This document shows positions 59,643 through 64,000 of a DNA stretch of 64,000 nucleotides, in pieces. The position numbers and the translations under genes are program-made. A model generated the notes under the pieces. That model was not told where the DNA came from, did not search any database, and worked only from the letters and a program-made list of their open reading frames with translations. Origin of the DNA: Curtobacterium sp. ER1/6 (GTDB taxonomy: Bacteria > Actinomycetota > Actinomycetes > Actinomycetales > Microbacteriaceae); NCBI RefSeq assembly GCF_001742745.1, contig NZ_MJAK01000003.1, positions 186,001 through 250,000 of the forward strand. Reading direction: 5' to 3'. The first letter of the stretch is position 1; the number at the start of each line of letters is the position of its first letter.

Positions 59643-59658
59643 ATGTAAGCGCATACAT
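59643..59658. promoter_or_regulatory. LacI-type operator before the ABC operon
   Basis: ATGTAAGCGCATACAT, a 16-bp near-palindrome with central GCGC, 41 bp before the binding-protein ATG. Differs from the ATGTG(A/C)-type operator at 33397, which fits a different LacI protein. Confidence 0.7.
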
Positions 59659-59698
59659 TGGGGCGCAGCACCCACTCGACACGGAGGTCGACCGAGCA

Positions 59699-61429
59699 AT
59701 GACGCTTCCCCCACAGCGCACGCAGCACGGCCCGCGCCGCCGCGGCCGGCTGCTGACCGCGCTCGCCGGCATCGCCGTCGTGGCCCTCGCCGCCACCGGC
59801 TGCAGCATCCAGGTCCGCTCGGAGCCGGACCCGAGCATCGGCAAGGACACGATGCTCATCAACGCGGACCGCGGCAACCCGCTGTTCGACCGCAACTTCA
59901 ACCCGTACATCCCGAACGCCCGCACCGCGAGCAAGTGGATGTACGAGCCCCTCATCGAGATCAACCCGCTCGACGGCGCGGGCACCCCGTGGCTCGCGAG
60001 CTCGTGGGACCTGCCGGACGCGAAGACCATCGACATGACGATCCGGAAGGGCGTCGAGTGGTCCGACGGCACCCGGTTCACCCCGGAGGACGTCCTCTTC
60101 ACCTTCGACCTGCTCAAGAAGTTCCCCGCGATGGACGTCAAGGGCGCCTGGCAGCACATCGACCGGATCGAGCGGAACGGCGACCACCTGGTCTTCCACC
60201 TGAAGAGCGAGGACGTGCCGAGCCTCAACATCATCGGCGCGACGTACATCCTCCCCGAGCACCACTACGGCGGGGTGAAGGACCCCGTCACGTGGCGCGA
60301 TCCGAACCCGGTCGGTACGGGCCCGTTCGTGCTCGGCAACTACTCCGACCAGCAGTACTCGATGGACAAGAACCCGAGGTACTGGCAGGCCGACGAGATC
60401 GCGATCCAGCACCTCGTGCTCCCCGCGACGAACACGCAGCTCGACACCGTCACCCGTGGCTACGACTGGGCGTACTCGTTCATCTCCGACGTCAAGGGCA
60501 CGTGGGGTGCCGCGTCACCCGACAACAAGTGGTGGTTCCCGGCCGGCGGCGTGATCGGCCTCATCCCGAACCTGACGAAGGCGCCGTACGACGACGTCAA
60601 CGTGCGCAAGGGCATCTCCTACGCACTCGACCGCGACGGCATCGCCGAGACCGCCTCCGAGGGCAACCTCAGCGCAGCGGGCCAGACCGGGCTGATCCTG
60701 CCGAACCAGGAGCAGTACCTCGACCCGTCGATCCCGGACAAGGGCTTGATCACGCAGGACACCAGCCGGGCCCTCGCCGAGTTCGCGAAGTCCGGCTACG
60801 AGCAGCAGGGCGGCAAGCTCGTCAAGGACGGCAAGCAGCTCGAGATCAACCTGATGACCGCGAACGGCTACTCGGACTGGCTCCGTGCCGCACAGCAGGT
60901 GCAGCGTGACCTCGGGAAGATCGGCGTGAAGGTGCAGATCCAGGCACCGCAGCCCGCCGGCTACCAGCAGAACATCAACAACGGCACGTTCGACATGGCG
61001 ATGGGCGGCATGGGGAACGGCGACGTGTTCCAGGCCTACAACTCGCTGCTGTCGAGCGACTTCTACCAGCCGGTCGGCAAGTCGACGGTGAACAACTTCG
61101 AGCGGTACCGGAACGCCGACACGCAGCAGCTGCTCGACGCGTACAAGGCGACGACGGACAAGTCCGAGCAGCAGCGCATCCTGAACCAGCTGCAGGCCGT
61201 CGTGTACGACGACCTGCCCGTGATCGGCGTGTACTACGGCGGCCTCTGGGGGCTGTTCAACACCGGCAAGTTCGTCGGGTGGCCGAGCGCTGAGGACCCG
61301 TACATGGCGCCGCAGAACTACGACTCGGCTCCGCTGCTCATCTTCACGAAGCTCCGACTCCGTGACAGCGCCGCAGGCAAGGCGATCCTCGAAGAGACGA
61401 AGCACCAGCAGAAGGAGGCAGGCAAGTGA
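59699..61429 (+). CDS. ABC transporter substrate-binding lipoprotein (SBP_bac_5)
   Basis: A 576-aa family-5 solute-binding protein. Signal peptide with lipobox LAATGC (Cys at about 36). The body shows typical stretches such as IRKGVEWSDGTRFTPEDVLFTFDLLKK and DVNVRKGISYALDRD. Family 5 proteins bind peptides, but many with a LacI neighbour bind cello-, xylo- or manno-oligosaccharides; that is the likelier role here. First gene of the operon, behind the palindrome at 59643. GGAGG is rather far (11 nt) from the ATG. Confidence 0.92.
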   Translation: MTLPPQRTQHGPRRRGRLLTALAGIAVVALAATGCSIQVRSEPDPSIGKDTMLINADRGNPLFDRNFNPYIPNARTASKWMYEPLIEINPLDGAGTPWLASSWDLPDAKTIDMTIRKGVEWSDGTRFTPEDVLFTFDLLKKFPAMDVKGAWQHIDRIERNGDHLVFHLKSEDVPSLNIIGATYILPEHHYGGVKDPVTWRDPNPVGTGPFVLGNYSDQQYSMDKNPRYWQADEIAIQHLVLPATNTQLDTVTRGYDWAYSFISDVKGTWGAASPDNKWWFPAGGVIGLIPNLTKAPYDDVNVRKGISYALDRDGIAETASEGNLSAAGQTGLILPNQEQYLDPSIPDKGLITQDTSRALAEFAKSGYEQQGGKLVKDGKQLEINLMTANGYSDWLRAAQQVQRDLGKIGVKVQIQAPQPAGYQQNINNGTFDMAMGGMGNGDVFQAYNSLLSSDFYQPVGKSTVNNFERYRNADTQQLLDAYKATTDKSEQQRILNQLQAVVYDDLPVIGVYYGGLWGLFNTGKFVGWPSAEDPYMAPQNYDSAPLLIFTKLRLRDSAAGKAILEETKHQQKEAGK

Positions 61430-62406
61430 AGTACATCCTCCAGAAACTCGTCCTCTTCGTCCTGACCCTCTGGGCCGCGGTCACGCTGAACTTCGTGCTC
61501 CCGCGCCTCATGCCGGGCAGCCCGTCCGACGCGGCGCTCGCGAAGCTCAGCCAGAACGGCCCGGTCACCGACGCCACGAAGAAGGCCATCGAGGCCCAGC
61601 TCGGCGTCCCCAGCGGGAACCTCTGGGACCAGTACGTCAGCTACCTGCACCAGGTCGTCACCCTCGACTTCGGCACGAGCTACACGTTCTACCCGCAGCC
61701 CGTCGGTGACCTGGTCGGTCGCGCCCTGCCCTACACGCTCGTGCTCGTCGGGACGGTCACGGTCCTCGCGTTCGTGATCGGCACGCTCATCGGCGTCGCG
61801 GCCGCGTGGAAGCGCGGCACCTGGCTCGACTCGCTCCCGACCCTGTCGGGCTCGTTCATGTCGACGTTCCCGTACTTCTGGACGGCACTCCTGCTGCTGT
61901 TCTTCCTCGGCTACGTCCTGCACTGGTTCCCGACCACCGGGGCGTCGTCCGCGACGAGCGTCCCGGGCTGGAACGGCACCTACATCGGCGACGTCCTGCG
62001 GCACGCGGTCCTGCCGGCCGTGACGATCCTCGTGACGAGCCTGGGCGGCTGGATCATCGGCATGCGCAACGCGATGATCAACACCCTCGGTGACGACTAC
62101 GTCACCTTCGCCGAGGCGAACGGCCTCCGCGGTCGCACGGTCGCCGTCCGGTACGCCGCGCGCAACGCGATCCTGCCGAACCTGACCGGCTTCGGCCTGG
62201 CACTCGGCGGCGTGGTCGGCGGCTCGGTGCTGGTCGAGCAGGTGTTCGGCTACCCGGGCATCGGCTACCTGCTGTTCAACGCCGTGATCGGGCAGGACTA
62301 CCCGCTCATGCAGGCCCTCTTCCTGATGATCACCGTGTCGGTGCTCATCGCCAACTTCATCGTGGACGTCCTCTACGGCGTCCTGGACCCGAGGACGCGC
62401 CGATGA
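61426..62406 (+). CDS. ABC transporter permease, DppB type
   Basis: A 326-aa permease with six helices. LILTW-like first helix, FVLPRLMPGSPSD, and the EAA region YVTFAEANGLRGRTVAVRYAARNAILPNLTGF are typical of DppB/OppB. GTG start overlapping the SBP stop (GTGA). Confidence 0.93.
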   Translation: MKYILQKLVLFVLTLWAAVTLNFVLPRLMPGSPSDAALAKLSQNGPVTDATKKAIEAQLGVPSGNLWDQYVSYLHQVVTLDFGTSYTFYPQPVGDLVGRALPYTLVLVGTVTVLAFVIGTLIGVAAAWKRGTWLDSLPTLSGSFMSTFPYFWTALLLLFFLGYVLHWFPTTGASSATSVPGWNGTYIGDVLRHAVLPAVTILVTSLGGWIIGMRNAMINTLGDDYVTFAEANGLRGRTVAVRYAARNAILPNLTGFGLALGGVVGGSVLVEQVFGYPGIGYLLFNAVIGQDYPLMQALFLMITVSVLIANFIVDVLYGVLDPRTRR

Positions 62407-63362
62407 CCAACACGAAGGCACCCGACGCAACAGTTGCCGTCCGGACGCAGGACACCCAGCAAGAACAGCAAGCACCCTCCAAGCTCAGAGCAGCCGCACG
62501 CCAGTTCGGCGTCGTCTGGAGCAACACCAAGGCCCGCATCGGCCTCTGCATCCTCGCCTTCTTCGTCCTCGTGGCGATCGCCGCCCCGCTCCTCGCCCCC
62601 TACGGCGCCAGCCAGAACGGCTTCGCGCGCAACGCCGACGCCACCTGGGCGCACTGGATGGGCACCACCGCCGCCGGCGAGGACGTCCTCTCCCAACTCA
62701 TCTACGGCGCCCGGGTCTCCGTGCTCGTCGGCGCAGTGGCGGGCTTCCTGTCCACCCTCGTCGCCGTCGCGATCGGCCTGAGCTGGGGCTACATCCGCGG
62801 CTGGGTCGCCGAGGTCGTCGGGTTCATCGTGAACCTGTTCCTCGTCATCCCGGGCCTGCCGCTCATGATCGTCATCGCGGCGTACCTGCAGAACGGCGGC
62901 ATCGCGGTGATCATCGCTGTGATCGTCGTCACCGGCTGGGCCTGGGGCGCGCGCGTCCTCCGCAGCCAGACGCAGTCCCTCCGCAGCCGCGACTTCGTCA
63001 CCGCGGCGCAGTTCTCCGGCGACGGTGCGACGCGCATCGTGTTCCGCGAGATCCTGCCGAACATGACGAGCCTGATCGTCGGCAGCTTCTTCGGTGCCGC
63101 GACGAGCGCGATCCTCGCCGAGGCGGGCCTCGAGTTCCTCGGACTCGGCGACTCGTCCATCGTCAGCTGGGGCACGATCCTCTACTGGGCGCAGAACTCG
63201 AACGCGCTGCTCACCGGCCAGTGGATCCTGCTGTTCGCCCCCGGTCTCTGCATCGCTCTCCTGGCGATGAGCCTCACCCTCATCAACTTCGGCGTCGACG
63301 CCGTGTCCAACCCGCGGTTGCGCGAGGGCGCGCGCCGCAAGCGCAAGGAGGTCACCGCATGA
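62403..63362 (+). CDS. ABC transporter permease, DppC type
   Basis: A 319-aa permease with an N-terminal charged segment, the conserved WMGTTAAGEDVLSQLIYGARVSVLVG and EAA loop DFVTAAQFSGDGATRIVFREILPNM. Overlaps DppB-type and ATPase genes by 4 bp each (ATGA). Forms the membrane pore with the preceding permease. Confidence 0.93.
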   Translation: MTNTKAPDATVAVRTQDTQQEQQAPSKLRAAARQFGVVWSNTKARIGLCILAFFVLVAIAAPLLAPYGASQNGFARNADATWAHWMGTTAAGEDVLSQLIYGARVSVLVGAVAGFLSTLVAVAIGLSWGYIRGWVAEVVGFIVNLFLVIPGLPLMIVIAAYLQNGGIAVIIAVIVVTGWAWGARVLRSQTQSLRSRDFVTAAQFSGDGATRIVFREILPNMTSLIVGSFFGAATSAILAEAGLEFLGLGDSSIVSWGTILYWAQNSNALLTGQWILLFAPGLCIALLAMSLTLINFGVDAVSNPRLREGARRKRKEVTA

Positions 63363-64000
63363 GCGGCGCAACCACCGACGGCCTGGAGGCGCGGGACGGC
63401 GCCGCCACGCGCCTCCCGTCCGACACGCAGCAGCAGGACGTCCTGCTCGACGTCCGCGACCTGTCGGTCGTCTACGAATCGGCCGGCCAGACGGCCGTCC
63501 AGGCCGTCGACCACGTCTCCTTCCAGCTGCGCAAGGGCGAGTTCGTCGGCCTGGTCGGCGAGTCCGGCTCGGGCAAGTCGACCCTCGGCTACGCGCTGAC
63601 CCGGCTGCAGAAGCCGCCGGCGCGCACCAACGGGGGCAGCATCGTCTTCGGTGGAGCGGACATCCGCGACCTCGACGACGAGGCCCTGCGCCAGCAGCGC
63701 CAGGGCGGCTTCGCGATGGTCCTGCAGTCCGGCATGAACGCGCTCAACCCGGTGCGCACGATCCGCAACCACTTCGTCGACGTCTTCCGGGCGCACGGGC
63801 ACGTTCCACGCGAGCGGTGGGACGCCCGGATGCGGGAGCTCATCGGCAAGGTGAAGCTGCCCGAGTCGATGCTCGCGCGCTACCCCGGGGAGCTCTCCGG
63901 CGGCATGCGGCAGCGCGTCTCGATCGCGATCGCGCTGTCGCTCGAGCCGCAGCTCATGGTGTTCGACGAGCCGACCACGGCCCTCGACGTCCTCGTGCAG
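63359..64000 (+). CDS. ABC transporter ATPase, DppD type (partial, runs off the window)
   Basis: The first 214 codons of a peptide/oligosaccharide importer ATPase. Walker A is GESGSGKSTL, the signature LSGGMRQRVSIAIAL, Walker B LMVFDEPTTALD. The window ends just after the D-loop region. Residues about 9-22 (GLEARDGAATRLPS) are an N-terminal insert encoded by a complete REP-like palindrome (63385-63416), not present in typical DppD proteins. ATGA overlap with the permease gene. A second ATPase (DppF type) is expected beyond the window. Confidence 0.9.
   Translation, partial: MSGATTDGLEARDGAATRLPSDTQQQDVLLDVRDLSVVYESAGQTAVQAVDHVSFQLRKGEFVGLVGESGSGKSTLGYALTRLQKPPARTNGGSIVFGGADIRDLDDEALRQQRQGGFAMVLQSGMNALNPVRTIRNHFVDVFRAHGHVPRERWDARMRELIGKVKLPESMLARYPGELSGGMRQRVSIAIALSLEPQLMVFDEPTTALDVLVQ
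63385..63416. repeat. REP-like palindrome inside the ATPase coding sequence
   Basis: Arms GGAGGCGCG (63385-63393) and CGCGCCTCC (63408-63416), followed by CGTCC. Lies in frame 9 codons after the start. Confidence 0.75.

Overview
The window is GC-rich, densely coding actinobacterial chromosome. The gene content points to Microbacteriaceae, most likely a Curtobacterium-like plant or surface bacterium. The reasons are a C50-carotenoid cluster with split lycopene cyclase genes (crtYe/crtYf) plus a lycopene elongase, a class-E-type LAxTG cell-wall protein, two CopD-CtaG fusions, and many genes whose start codon lies 6-8 nt after a TAnnnT -10 box (leaderless mRNAs). No rRNA is present, so the genus is an inference.

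Layout. 1-4 kb: the tail of rpsN, an HU protein, a CopD-CtaG membrane protein coupled to a PIF1-type helicase. 4-12 kb: DUF4383 and PAP2 membrane proteins, a luciferase-like monooxygenase, an SMR efflux pair with a divergent TetR regulator, and a three-gene operon (DUF318 permease, His-rich TIGR03943 protein, secreted protein). 12-17.6 kb: AraC regulator, zinc alcohol dehydrogenase, glycerate kinase, amine oxidase, and an unusual BLUF-TetR fusion. 17.6-20 kb: a 2.1-kb islet with a secreted seven-repeat protein, flanked by 50-bp direct repeats, one of which runs into a tRNA-Gly(CCC). 20-29 kb: two uncharacterised proteins, a sortase-anchored lectin-like protein, a second CopD-CtaG, a GNAT protein, dcd, and a HTH-MNT/HEPN pair that looks catalytically degenerate.

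29-34.7 kb is a ribose/xylose/galactose-type ABC operon with its LacI regulator; the same 16-bp operator sits in front of both. 34.8-40.6 kb is the carotenoid cluster: idi diverges from crtE-crtB-crtI-crtYe-crtYf-crtEb across only 21 bp. 40.7-47.6 kb holds housekeeping and membrane genes (Gfo/Idh oxidoreductase, MBL hydrolase, YihY, SDR, ABC-F, DUF3151). 47.7-54.1 kb is a sugar ABC transporter ending in a translationally coupled GH2 beta-galactosidase. 54.3-58.3 kb has a Rv2629-type ribosome hibernation factor, an MFS/GntR divergent pair with a shared operator, and a 51-aa ORF. 58.4 kb to the end is a LacI regulator and an oligosaccharide/peptide ABC operon cut by the window edge.

The main non-genic structure is two families of dispersed palindromes. 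One is a REP-like hairpin with the arm GGACGGGAGGCGCG, between genes and also inside coding sequences. The other is a composite element with a 19-bp-period repeat, found twice between convergent genes. The points most worth following are the BLUF-TetR fusion (the photoactive Gln appears to be Gly), the tRNA-linked islet, the inactive-looking MNT/HEPN pair, and the two repeat families.
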